Below, piece by piece: positions 53,880 through 62,489 of a stretch of 64,000 nt of DNA (position 1 is its first letter; each line of letters starts with the position of its first letter). Made by a program: the position numbers and the translations under genes. Under the pieces are notes generated by a model. That model saw only the letters and a list, made by a program, of their open reading frames with translations, was not told where the DNA came from and did not search any database. The DNA lies in assembly GCF_018598185.1 (NCBI RefSeq), contig NZ_JAHESC010000037.1, positions 1 to 64,000 on the forward strand, written 5' to 3'. This stretch comes from Dawidia soli. Lineage in GTDB: Bacteria > Bacteroidota > Bacteroidia > Cytophagales > Cyclobacteriaceae.

Positions 53880-53882
53880 CCC

Positions 53883-55220
53883 TTATACCCTCCTATCATC
53901 TATAAACCGCTGAAGGATCTTCGCCGAAGGATAACTCGACATGGAAGCAATTCCATTCGCCAACTCTATTGGAAACAACGCCCCTTCAAACTTATGACTT
54001 ATAATTTTGGGCAACGTAGCCAGTATTTTCGAGATCCCGATTAAATCCTCCTTACCGGGAAAGCTCACATCGTCCTGGTATTCGCCCGTAGGAACGTTCA
54101 AAACCAGGGCAGTACCCGGTTCAATTTTAACATATACCTTCTCACCCCAGTTTGTCCGCTTTCCGTAGGAGTTTGCCAGATCCGGCGACCGGTAAACTTC
54201 CTTGCGTACATATTCGTGCGAAAGCGTGGCGAAGTGCAGCGGCTCTTCCTTCGTTTTAGGCGAAACCTGCATCACAAACGACGCCAGGTGATCAAAAAAT
54301 GCACCACTCTTCTCCTGCCCGATTACATGAATCGGCCGCCCTTGTTTTTTTGCAAATTCCAGAAACGACCGGATATTCGGAACAAGCTTCGAGTACTGAC
54401 TCCGTAATGTCAACGGCCCGTCCTTTATGAAGAGCGTATCCGACACCAGGCTTTTGTCGGTATGATTCCACAACAATCGTATGGCGGTAAAAATCATCAG
54501 GTGTTCCATCACGAGCATGTAGGCCGAGGCGACAGAATCAGGGGCACCGTCTTCATCCATGTCGAGATGAAACCCGATCATGTCACTCAGAAGTATACCA
54601 TTGCCACAGTCCGAACACGTTCCTTCATCGCTGTCGAACGGCAACCCCTCGACCTTAAAATGACAATGCGGGCATTCAAACGACGGGCTCGTCTGCCGGC
54701 TGTCCGCACGCCATTTTTGATAGGCAATCCATTTAAGGGTTTCGAAAAACATGCCCTCCTCGTCTATTTTTAAAGAGTCATGAATAATATGCCTGACGGC
54801 ATCATAGTTCGATCCCAACGACGTTCTTACATTTTTCATAGGAAATACCGTGGCATGAAAAATGGCGCTGTCCCGAAGAACGTCCTGTATAAGCAATGGG
54901 TGTGGATGATCCTTGTCGATTTTGTCAAGGCGGGTTCTGTCTATCGTCAGTAACGCAGTCTTGACAAACGCCATTTCTTTTGGCGGCTTCCCGCTGGAGG
55001 TAACACGAACATAAGACCCATCCGTAGCCCAAATATTTCTAAGCGGCGGCGTTGTGGTGTCCTCAAAGGGATGCCAAACCGTATGAAGCTCTCCTTCTTT
55101 GATTTCCGCCTGTTCAAAGTCTGCAAGAAGAGACTTCACCCATTTACTATTGACGACAGACAAGTGCCCCAGCTTGGATGCACTTTCCCCCGGCAATCGT
55201 GCCCCCTGATCGTACGCCAT
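53883..55220 (-). CDS. nurA: NurA-domain nuclease with inserted zinc ribbon
   Basis: A 445-residue protein. The NurA core is marked by ATDGSYVRV (Asp67, Gly68, Ser69; metal binding), KDGPLTLRS (Asp267) and VIGQEKSGAFFDHL (about 302-315), in the order expected of the RNase H-like NurA 5'-3' nuclease. A zinc ribbon is inserted between the first two: Cys183, Cys186, Cys202 and Cys205. NurA normally works bound to the hexameric HerA translocase, resecting DNA ends. The gene lies 12 nt after herA and 3 nt before the leader-bearing protein. The insertion and longer length compared with archaeal NurA (~340 residues) suggest a specialised bacterial version. Confidence 0.85.
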   Translation of the reverse strand: MAYDQGARLPGESASKLGHLSVVNSKWVKSLLADFEQAEIKEGELHTVWHPFEDTTTPPLRNIWATDGSYVRVTSSGKPPKEMAFVKTALLTIDRTRLDKIDKDHPHPLLIQDVLRDSAIFHATVFPMKNVRTSLGSNYDAVRHIIHDSLKIDEEGMFFETLKWIAYQKWRADSRQTSPSFECPHCHFKVEGLPFDSDEGTCSDCGNGILLSDMIGFHLDMDEDGAPDSVASAYMLVMEHLMIFTAIRLLWNHTDKSLVSDTLFIKDGPLTLRSQYSKLVPNIRSFLEFAKKQGRPIHVIGQEKSGAFFDHLASFVMQVSPKTKEEPLHFATLSHEYVRKEVYRSPDLANSYGKRTNWGEKVYVKIEPGTALVLNVPTGEYQDDVSFPGKEDLIGISKILATLPKIISHKFEGALFPIELANGIASMSSYPSAKILQRFIDDRRV

Positions 55221-55232
55221 ACATTCGGTAGT

Positions 55233-57227
55233 TTATTGACCTGCTTTTGCTTCAAACTTGTACGCCTGCATCGGGATGATAAACCGGTGCGACATCGTCA
55301 ACATCCGCACATAGCCGGGAGTCTTCGACCGAAGAATGTCCTCTTCAATACCCTGGAAGGCAATTTGAACCCTCGACAAGGCACGCGTCTCGTCCTGGCT
55401 GGAAAGATGCCCCACAAAAAAATTCTCCGTCTGCGCCAGCAGCTCTTTGTTGATGGTCGAGGGCGACTGCGTGGAGTATACCATGCCGATGTGAAATTTT
55501 GCACCTTCCTTGGCAAACCGGGCATATACACCCGTCAGGTCCTTGCTGTCGGGGGGGAAAAGATTGTGAGCCTCTTCAAAATAGAGCTGTACATACTGGT
55601 TACCCAGCTGGTTGTCGACAAACTTTTTCTCCTGCCGGCTAAAAACAGCCCGCGATAACATGTCGGCAAAATACCGCCGGATGTTGTCCGTAGCATTGCC
55701 GAGATCCAGAATGACGGTCCTGCCTTTGTCCAACAGCGCGAGTATTTCGTCGATAAAATTTCCGGCATTCGGGGCGTGATAGCGCTCATAGGGTCTGAGA
55801 ATAGAAGTGCCGGAGCCGCTGGCAGGAACTAAAAATTCCAGCATCGCAGCATCGTCGGCATCGAACATAGGCTTCGAGCCACTTTGGAGAGCCTGATTAG
55901 TGGGATCACTTCTTCTAAACAAGGCCATGACTTCAAGCTCACTCACCAGCGCGGCAAGCGAATCGGGCTCGCGCGGAGGTGCCAGACTTCGTATGGTCTG
56001 ATAGGCCGCCGTACGAAGATCGACATTAAAATGCGGATCAAAATGCTTCGCATTCCGGCTTACAAGGCCTTTCGCTTTTAGTCGCGCTTCGTCAGCCGGG
56101 AAGCCGGCTTTGCTAAGAATAGCCCAAAACAGTTGTATTTTCCGAATGGCCCTGACTTTGTCGCCCTCCGGCAAACTTGTCACGGACTCGATAGACGGCA
56201 GCTTCACGCTGGAAAAGCTCCTGACATAGTTCGACATCTTATTGTCCTGCTCCAGCATCGAGGCAATTATCTCGATCGTCGATTCCGGCTGCTCATAAAA
56301 ATTTAACCGAAGAGGCTTGGAGGGAGTTGCCGTCCGTGCGGTCAACGCATATACCTCACATCGCTCGGCATTGGCCGACCGGATGGATTTGTTTCCGTCT
56401 TGTGGATTGTCGTTGGCATATTCACCGTTTATATCGAAGATCAGTTGGCCCACGCTGTTGTCACTTTTCGTACTGTCAAACATTCCCTGGGCAATCAACT
56501 TTACGACGTTGGATTTCCCCAGTCGGGTTTTTCCAAACATCGCCGTCCGTGTGCCTTTAAAATTCGCCATGGAAATCCTTACCGCAATGTTTGTGATCCC
56601 GCCGTCGCTTGACAACCCGCACTCCATCGTGCGAAGCAACCCGATTTCGAACCGGCTCTCCTCCCGCACCATCCCGTTTACAATCAGCTTCAACAACGCT
56701 TCGTCCGGCGCATAGACCTTGTACCGATGGGCACTGACAACGTTATTCACATCGCCCGAATAGGCCAGCTTCCGCGTGTCCAACGGATCGGCATAAAACA
56801 TCCCCAAAACATCACAATTCAACGCGCCCCATTGCAGCTCGCCCTGCGTCCACACATCCAGCTCAGGCATGGCCTTTTTGTGCAGCTCAAAGTAGGTCTG
56901 TTGCACCTGGCTACTCAGGGGAGTGGGAGAAACGCCGGTAACCCGTAGTAACGTAAAATGCAACGGGGTGTTCCTGGCGTTTATCGGCGTCATGATCAGG
57001 AAGCTACCCCTTGGAATTCCCCCGACGGCCAGTTTGTAAGGATCGCTGGTAATGATTTTTGCTGAATCGTAGCCCAGCTCGAGCACATACCCCACAAATC
57101 GCATTTTGTCGATCTGCTTGGCCGTCTCCATCCGCGTTTCGTTTTCTAAGAACAGGCGCAGCGATTCAATGGGGTTTCCCTGAATGGACGATGTGTTGAT
57201 TAAGTCCCCTAACGTTTGAGTAGCCAT
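55233..57227 (-). CDS. herA: HerA-family hexameric DNA translocase ATPase
   Basis: A 664-residue ATPase. The N-terminal ~210 residues include the HAS-barrel-like region (YSGDVNNVVSAHRYKVYAPDEA). Walker A is GKTRLGKS, residues 232-239, followed by LIFDINGEYAND; Walker B ends in the acidic pair Glu551-Glu552 (LYFEEAHNLFPP). Next come the sensor segment YSTQSPSTINKELLAQTENFFVGHLSS and the C-terminal region. HerA forms a ring that pumps DNA and drives its partner nuclease. It stands between a DNA adenine methylase (13 nt upstream) and NurA (12 nt downstream), an arrangement unlike housekeeping recombination loci and reminiscent of defence operons with HerA. Confidence 0.92.
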   Translation of the reverse strand: MATQTLGDLINTSSIQGNPIESLRLFLENETRMETAKQIDKMRFVGYVLELGYDSAKIITSDPYKLAVGGIPRGSFLIMTPINARNTPLHFTLLRVTGVSPTPLSSQVQQTYFELHKKAMPELDVWTQGELQWGALNCDVLGMFYADPLDTRKLAYSGDVNNVVSAHRYKVYAPDEALLKLIVNGMVREESRFEIGLLRTMECGLSSDGGITNIAVRISMANFKGTRTAMFGKTRLGKSNVVKLIAQGMFDSTKSDNSVGQLIFDINGEYANDNPQDGNKSIRSANAERCEVYALTARTATPSKPLRLNFYEQPESTIEIIASMLEQDNKMSNYVRSFSSVKLPSIESVTSLPEGDKVRAIRKIQLFWAILSKAGFPADEARLKAKGLVSRNAKHFDPHFNVDLRTAAYQTIRSLAPPREPDSLAALVSELEVMALFRRSDPTNQALQSGSKPMFDADDAAMLEFLVPASGSGTSILRPYERYHAPNAGNFIDEILALLDKGRTVILDLGNATDNIRRYFADMLSRAVFSRQEKKFVDNQLGNQYVQLYFEEAHNLFPPDSKDLTGVYARFAKEGAKFHIGMVYSTQSPSTINKELLAQTENFFVGHLSSQDETRALSRVQIAFQGIEEDILRSKTPGYVRMLTMSHRFIIPMQAYKFEAKAGQ

Positions 57228-57240
57228 TGGAATCCATGGT

Positions 57241-58053
57241 TTATGTAGAAATAATAACTAACTCTTCAAATTGCCGGCGACTTTCAGGCGAAGCAGAAAT
57301 GGACGAAAATCTCGAAACGGTTTCCAAAACAAAGTGCCGGGTTTCATACAGCTCGCGCACCGAAGCATGGTTTGCATTCGTGGCGATAATCGTTGCCCCC
57401 CTTTTTTTTGCCCGTAGCAGCGCCCGGGATAATCGAATCTGGTCTTCCCAGGAAAACAACACTTCGTTGTATTTTACAAAGCCGTTGCGGTTATGCCGTA
57501 CGGTATAAGGTGGGTCGGCAAAGACAAAGTCGCCCTCCTGGGCGTTGTCGATGAGCGTCTCGAAATCACACAGGTATATACTCGCATGCTGCAGTGCCAT
57601 TGAGACAGCTTCAAAATCGTCGGTGTCTAACAACACCGAATCTTTGCTGCCCTTCGGCACATTAAAGTCCCCGTTGGCATTAACCCGGTAAATACCGTTA
57701 AAACACGTCCGGTTTAAGTAGATCATCCTGGACGCTTGCCTCAACACATCCTGCGGAACAGCGTCCCGCACCTTGTAGTAATATTCATCGCAGTGATTTC
57801 GCTGGTGATGCTGCAGGCTCCGTTTTATATACCGCCAGTTATTCTTAAGCCCTAAATAAACCGATAGAATATCAGGGTTGATGTCGCCGAGCAACGCCGC
57901 TTCAGGTTGTAAGTGAAAAAAGACAGATCCGCCACCCAAAAAAGGCTCGATGTAACGGTTATAGGTTGTAGGCAACAGGTGGGAATAATGACGTACAAAC
58001 CATCGCTTTCCGCCGGGCCATTTGAGAAACGGTATAATGCTAGACTCTTCCAA
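57241..58053 (-). CDS. D12-class DNA adenine N6-methyltransferase
   Basis: A 270-residue enzyme of the Dam/DpnM type. Motif X is FLKWPGGKRW (residues 9-18), motif I is EPFLGGGSVFFHL (36-48), and catalytic motif IV is DPPYTV (Asp180-Pro-Pro-Tyr183). CFNGIYRVNANGDFNVP (about 117-133) is the typical D12 middle segment. It methylates adenine N6, usually in a short palindrome such as GATC, but the target is not predictable here. It is the first gene of the HerA-NurA operon. As the modification arm it could protect host DNA from the HerA-NurA nuclease, an R-M-like logic that I infer. Confidence 0.93.
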   Translation of the reverse strand: MEESSIIPFLKWPGGKRWFVRHYSHLLPTTYNRYIEPFLGGGSVFFHLQPEAALLGDINPDILSVYLGLKNNWRYIKRSLQHHQRNHCDEYYYKVRDAVPQDVLRQASRMIYLNRTCFNGIYRVNANGDFNVPKGSKDSVLLDTDDFEAVSMALQHASIYLCDFETLIDNAQEGDFVFADPPYTVRHNRNGFVKYNEVLFSWEDQIRLSRALLRAKKRGATIIATNANHASVRELYETRHFVLETVSRFSSISASPESRRQFEELVIIST

Positions 58054-58381
58054 CGCAAATTATAGGTATAGGGCCGCCGGTCGGCCGATGATCCTTTCGG
58101 AACCAGGTGCCCCAGAAACCGGTTGTGAAAATATAGCTTTATCGGGTCAATAGCAACCACCTGTTCCCATTACTTTCCCAACAGTTCCTTATAGTTTCCA
58201 TTTCGTCCCACCGACACGGCCCGTCGCAACGCCCTGTAGCGCGCCCGGGATACTCCCTACCGAAGCCCTATCAAAAGCATACAAAAACGATCCTGGAGCG
58301 CAGCCGATTTCGTACCGTCAGGACTAATAGGATTAACCGACTCAAATCCTTATCTTACCCCCCTCGAAACCCGTTTTCAGC
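58054..58381. other. 328-nt divergent intergenic region
   Basis: It separates the methylase operon from the plus-strand envelope genes. It contains the TATCTTAC box of the latter at 58352-58359; on the minus side CAAATTATA (58056-58064) lies too close to the methylase ATG to be its ordinary promoter. Nothing else was recognised. Confidence 0.5.
58352..58359 (+). promoter_or_regulatory. Possible -7 box TATCTTAC
   Basis: Identical to the octamer before the endonuclease gene and likewise ends exactly 22 nt before the start codon (58382). Confidence 0.5.
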
Positions 58382-59194
58382 ATGACAACCCCACAAAACG
58401 AACCCAACGTAAAGTTCGTTCAAAACGCGAATGTTGTTTTCTTTTTTACGGTGATCGGTGGGTTAGCCTCCCTCGTTTCAATCTACGGTGGGTACCTATA
58501 TTTCTCTCCTCCTGCCCAAACATACTCGGCCTCCGGCTTTATTATCGACGCTAACGGTCAGCGTATACCCCGAGCACATTTTTCCTATTCCATCGACCGG
58601 AAAACCTATATACCCGACTCATCCGATGCATCCGGTGGCTATAAAATTCAAATGCAGGCGCGCGAGATTGTTCCGGTCCATTTTATATGCCGTCATGGTA
58701 AGGAATCCATTGACACCAGCATTAAACTCGTAAATCCTGATAATATCTTCCAGAATATTGTCCTGGTAAGATCCAACAACGGTCGAAAGAAGACAATCGA
58801 TCATACCTCCCAGGAACGGAAAAATAAAAAGCCGGAAATCCAAGATGAGGGTACTACGCAGGAAAACCTGACCACCGAGACAAAGGCACCGCAAATCAGT
58901 GAAATGCCCGACGCAACGGCAGCAACATCTCCACCCCTTCCCGAGTATGTGTTGATCCCCACAAATAACGGAACCGAAATCCCCTATTACTCTGATAACA
59001 TCACTATCAATAGCCGGGTCAGTCCGGCAGGCTTCTTAGATCACCAAACCCCTCTCACTACATTATTTATTCCAACGGAGTCGGATACAAGAAGCATTTT
59101 ATTTTCGTTTTTCAGTAAGGATCTTAACAGACCTGCTAAAGGATGGATAAAGCTGGAAAATCTTAGCCCCAGAACGCATAAATCAAGTCCATGA
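58382..59194 (+). CDS. Membrane-anchored protein with carboxypeptidase-regulatory-like domain
   Basis: A 270-residue protein. One helix near residues 20-42 (FFFTVIGGLASLVSIYGGYLYF) anchors it. It is followed by a beta-sandwich that looks like a carboxypeptidase-regulatory-like domain (YSASGFIIDANGQRIPRAHFSYSID, DASGGYKIQM, about 48-98). The middle is a low-complexity polar linker (about 135-190, rich in Thr, Glu, Pro and Lys) and the C-terminus another short beta-rich part. The stop overlaps the next gene's start by 4 nt (ATGA), so the two are coupled. I do not recognise the pair; an envelope location is the only safe inference. Confidence 0.65.
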   Translation: MTTPQNEPNVKFVQNANVVFFFTVIGGLASLVSIYGGYLYFSPPAQTYSASGFIIDANGQRIPRAHFSYSIDRKTYIPDSSDASGGYKIQMQAREIVPVHFICRHGKESIDTSIKLVNPDNIFQNIVLVRSNNGRKKTIDHTSQERKNKKPEIQDEGTTQENLTTETKAPQISEMPDATAATSPPLPEYVLIPTNNGTEIPYYSDNITINSRVSPAGFLDHQTPLTTLFIPTESDTRSILFSFFSKDLNRPAKGWIKLENLSPRTHKSSP

Positions 59195-59643
59195 ATCTAC
59201 GCCATGTTACACTCCTCTTCGTGCTGCTTGCTGGTAGCACCGATGTATTTGCACAACCTCAAAAAGTTACGGTCACTTGCGGAAAAAAAATATCGCTGGA
59301 ATTTACTTCCCGCAACGAAGTGCATGAGATTAAAATCAGGATGGACGCCGGCGACAAATTACAGTTTAAGGTAACACCCACCGGCGACTATCTCAACGTT
59401 CGTGCTGAAATAACAGACCCCGCAGGAGGACACATATACCCTACCGGCGACGGATTTAACGAGCCTATGTTTGAGGAAAAATTAAGGTTCTTGGAAGTAA
59501 CTACGGGCCAATTATCCGCCAGGGGTGAATATACCATCAAACTTTTTAATTGCCCCAGCCTTTATCCAAGCTATTCGAAAGCTGGAGAATATAGCTTTGT
59601 CGCCACCTGTTTCAAGAAAGACGGCACGGTGGTTGGGAACTAA
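59191..59643 (+). CDS. Hypothetical secreted beta-rich protein
   Basis: A 150-residue protein with a signal peptide (MNLRHVTLLFVLLAGSTDVFAQ). The mature ~128 residues are mostly strands (KVTVTCGKKISLEF, EIKIRMDAGDKLQFKVTPTGDYLNVRAEITDP, YTIKLFNCPS, YSFVATCFKKDG), like an immunoglobulin or pre-peptidase C-terminal domain. Three cysteines remain. It is translationally coupled to the preceding membrane-anchored protein, so the two probably interact in the periplasm. No function is known. Confidence 0.65.
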   Translation: MNLRHVTLLFVLLAGSTDVFAQPQKVTVTCGKKISLEFTSRNEVHEIKIRMDAGDKLQFKVTPTGDYLNVRAEITDPAGGHIYPTGDGFNEPMFEEKLRFLEVTTGQLSARGEYTIKLFNCPSLYPSYSKAGEYSFVATCFKKDGTVVGN

Positions 59644-59920
59644 GTAACAACTGCATAACAACAAGTCTCAAAATTCCCTATATTCACCCGCATAGTATAC
59701 ATACACCCTCTCTGTGATTGCCCGAACCCTAAACCAATCATAGACGCCATGAGGCCATTTTTTAATTATTTCGCTATTCCCGCTCGTTACTATTCTTATG
59801 TTCCATCGCGCATAGCCCCTTCGCTATTGCAGTAGCCCTGTACGTTTATCCGGCTCACTCGCTGGTGGTTAGACCGGTGGGTCGCCGTTGTTTAAATCTA
59901 CCGTTAATTGTCACCACACC

Positions 59921-61189
59921 ATGGAACATTTTATACGACGCGCCGGCGGCCCGCTACCGGCCTTGAGACAGGTCATTGAAACCGATGTTGGCAAGTCGAT
60001 ATTTTACCAGGTCACACAGCAGGACGCTGCCGCGGATGCATCCTTGCTGGACACCGTAACGGAAGGCCTGGGCGAGTTCTTCGACCACCTCTTTCCCGCG
60101 CTCCACCGGGCGTACCACGAGCAACCCGACGAACCTGCACAGCGCCGCTACCTGGCCGAATGCCAGCGTACGCTGCTCAGGCTGGCCGGCCACCTGCTGC
60201 AGTACACGCAACCGGTCCACCTGTATGCCACGCTTTCGCGGCGCGGTTTCCGGGACGTGTGTTGCCACCAGATCTACCGGGCGCTGGACCGGCTGCTGCG
60301 CTACACGGTCGAGCTCGCCGACGGCCAGATCGATCCAACGTTACCACTGCTGGACGCCACCCGCACGGTCTTGCAAGGCCACCTTGTCAGCGACCTGGTT
60401 GCGCTGCGCGAGCACCTGGCCCGGCGCCATGTCAGCCCGAAACTGATCGGGATCGTGCTGGCTCCGTTCGAAGCCCTGCCGCGCACGGCCACCGTTACGT
60501 TTTATATGCTCTACTACCTGCGCACATTGAAAGAGGCGCTGCTGCACGGCCCGTTACCGGGTCACGAAACCACGGGCGACGAGAGCGTGCTGGAGCTACT
60601 GGCGGCGTATAACTTCAATGCGCCCGAACTGATCGCCTATTGCCGCCGCATAGTCAACAACCAGTTGGAAACCTGTCGCTCATACGAAGCCCGCCTGGCG
60701 CAACTCTACGACTACCAGGTCGCCCTGGCCACCCTGCCGCGTCTTACGCCCCCGGGCATGGTTGCCGCGCCAACCCAGCGTGCACGAACAGCTCACGGAC
60801 TGGCTGACGCGCCTGCAAAACGCACCGGCGCCCGCGCGTCGAGCAAACGATGGCAGGAATCTGCCCGACCTGGCCGGAGATGAGAGCGATGCCGATGCCC
60901 TGCCCAACGGAACCTCCACAGACAACCTGATCTTCCTGCTCCCTCCCGCGGTGGCTGCCGCGATTGGGGATGCCGCCCATGAGACGGGATGCATCCGCCT
61001 GGGGAAAACCAAAGGGCAGCGGGCCGGGCTGCTGGCGCAGGTCCCGTCTACCCTCGGCCGGCTCGCCGCTACGTCCTTGCTCCGCGCCTTAACGACCCGG
61101 AAGCACAACGCAAGGCCCTGCTGTCTCTGAAAAAGATCTGCCAGTACCTGAGCGACGCCATCAGCCAACGTGAAAATTCTTTACGTTGA
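59921..61189 (+). pseudogene. Mobile-element-type protein with two frameshifts
   Basis: ATG 59921 (MEHFIRRAGGPLPALRQVIE) opens a helical protein whose frame ends at 60883. From about 60762 the high-GC third positions move to the +1 frame (HEQLTDWLTRLQ, LIFLLPPAVAAAI, ETGCIRLGKTKGQRAGLLAQV). Near 61086 coding character returns to the original frame (RLNDPEAQRKALLSLKKICQYLSDAI) up to 61189. The first shift lies by the CCCCCGGG run at 60749-60756. The composite would be ~422 residues, with a tail like those of proteins in Bacteroidota mobile elements. The changes could be real decay or indel errors. I do not recognise a function; location before the excisionase-like gene suggests an element-encoded regulator or mobilisation protein. 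Confidence 0.6.
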
Positions 61190-61319
61190 CCCTGGTTCAT
61201 TATACCGGTGTATACCCTCGCCAGGCTCATCCCCCGATATTGGGGAAAATCCCCCAGGTTGGACATGGACTTTTAAAACGTTGTACGATTGCTTTGGCGG
61301 TATAATAAATTATACACCT

Positions 61320-61604
61320 ATGTCACGTTACATCACCCTGCAAGACCTGGAGGTCTCCCAACGGAGCCTCCTGGCCAACATCAAGAAGCTGTTGCTCGAA
61401 AGCGCCGGCCAGCAGCTCACGCTCGAGTACGTCCGCGCCAACGAAGCCTGCCGCATGCTACGCATCTCCGAAAACACGCTGCGGTCGCTGCGCCGGCGCA
61501 ACGCCATTCCCTTTGTCAAGGCCGGTAACGCGGTGTATTACCGCGTCACCGACCTGCACCGTTTCCTGGAGTCCAACAACACCTCAACCCTTAAAAACCG
61601 CTAA
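61320..61604 (+). CDS. Excisionase-like helix-turn-helix protein
   Basis: A 94-residue DNA-binding protein starting at ATG 61320 (MSRYITLQDLEVSQRSLLANI). The C-terminal half is a MerR/excisionase-type HTH: VRANEACRMLRISENTLRSLRRRNAIPFVKAGNAVYYRVTDLHRFLE (about residues 40-86). Proteins of this form are carried by Bacteroidota integrative elements and may act in excision or as regulators of transfer genes. It is followed after 3 nt by the DnaD-like gene, so the two are coexpressed. Confidence 0.85.
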   Translation: MSRYITLQDLEVSQRSLLANIKKLLLESAGQQLTLEYVRANEACRMLRISENTLRSLRRRNAIPFVKAGNAVYYRVTDLHRFLESNNTSTLKNR

Positions 61605-61607
61605 GCC

Positions 61608-62390
61608 ATGGATGTCAATTTTGTTACGCACAGTCGCGGCGCGTTCGAAGTCTTCGCCACCGACGACCGCTTTACCCCGCACCACATCAGCCTGTACATG
61701 GCACTTTTTGCCGTCTGGAACCTCACGCGGTGGGAGCCGCACATGCGCATCGCGCGCGAAGAGATCATGCTGCGCGCACGTTTCGGATCGGTCAACACCT
61801 ACTACCGCTGTCTGCAAGACCTGCACGCCTGGGGGTATATCGTCTGGAAACGCGCCGCACGGGCGCACCGGCCCAGCACGGTGGCGGTAAAACGTCTCGA
61901 CCAGGGGCTGCACGACGTCACGCACGTTCTCATTTCCGAGACTGGCGATGAAACGGAGGTGGGACCCTCTATAGTAAACCCTTCCAAACCCCGTAAACGT
62001 CCAAACCGAACGGGAGCGAAACAGCAAACGCCTTCTCCCGCGCCCACGGGTGATGCGATGGATGATTTTTTTTCAGACACCCGCGGCGGTGAAAATGCCG
62101 GGGCGCCCCGGGGGCCGGCGGGCGCGCGGCCGGCCGACCTGAAAGAAGCCGTGGATTTTTTCCACGCGCAAAAGTCCACTGCCCGCGAAGCCGAGAAGTT
62201 CCATAGCTACTACCAGGCCAACGGCTGGCGGCAGGGCGGGCGCGCACCGATGGAAGACTGGCAGGCTGCCGCCCGGAGCTGGATCCTGAAGGTCGATTAC
62301 TTCGAGGCGACGGGTGCCGGCGGTAAGACCGGCCCGAAACCCAATCACCTCGACACCGACGACGACAAAGATTACGACAAGCCCCTCTAA
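61608..62390 (+). CDS. DnaD-like/replisome-organiser-type protein of a mobile element
   Basis: A 260-residue protein. The first ~80 residues (FTPHHISLYMALFAVWNLTRWEPHMRIAREEIMLRARFGSVNTYYRCLQDLHAWGYIVW) match a winged-helix found widely in Bacteroidota mobile elements, where it precedes a DnaC-like ATPase. A flexible Pro/Ala/Gly-rich linker follows (about 110-185). The C-terminal part (FFHAQKSTAREAEKFHSYYQANGWRQGGRAPMEDWQAAARSWI) resembles the DnaD/DUF-type C-terminal helix bundle. It probably binds DNA and loads the helicase with the ATPase encoded 99 nt downstream; this is inferred from analogy with phage and plasmid replication modules. Confidence 0.75.
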   Translation: MDVNFVTHSRGAFEVFATDDRFTPHHISLYMALFAVWNLTRWEPHMRIAREEIMLRARFGSVNTYYRCLQDLHAWGYIVWKRAARAHRPSTVAVKRLDQGLHDVTHVLISETGDETEVGPSIVNPSKPRKRPNRTGAKQQTPSPAPTGDAMDDFFSDTRGGENAGAPRGPAGARPADLKEAVDFFHAQKSTAREAEKFHSYYQANGWRQGGRAPMEDWQAAARSWILKVDYFEATGAGGKTGPKPNHLDTDDDKDYDKPL

Positions 62391-62489
62391 CCGACGAACC
62401 CCCGCCGGCACCGGTGCGCCGGGCTCTTCCCGCCCGGCCACCGGTCGCTACCGGCGGTATTTCTACATGCTAACTTCTACCTACTGCTT

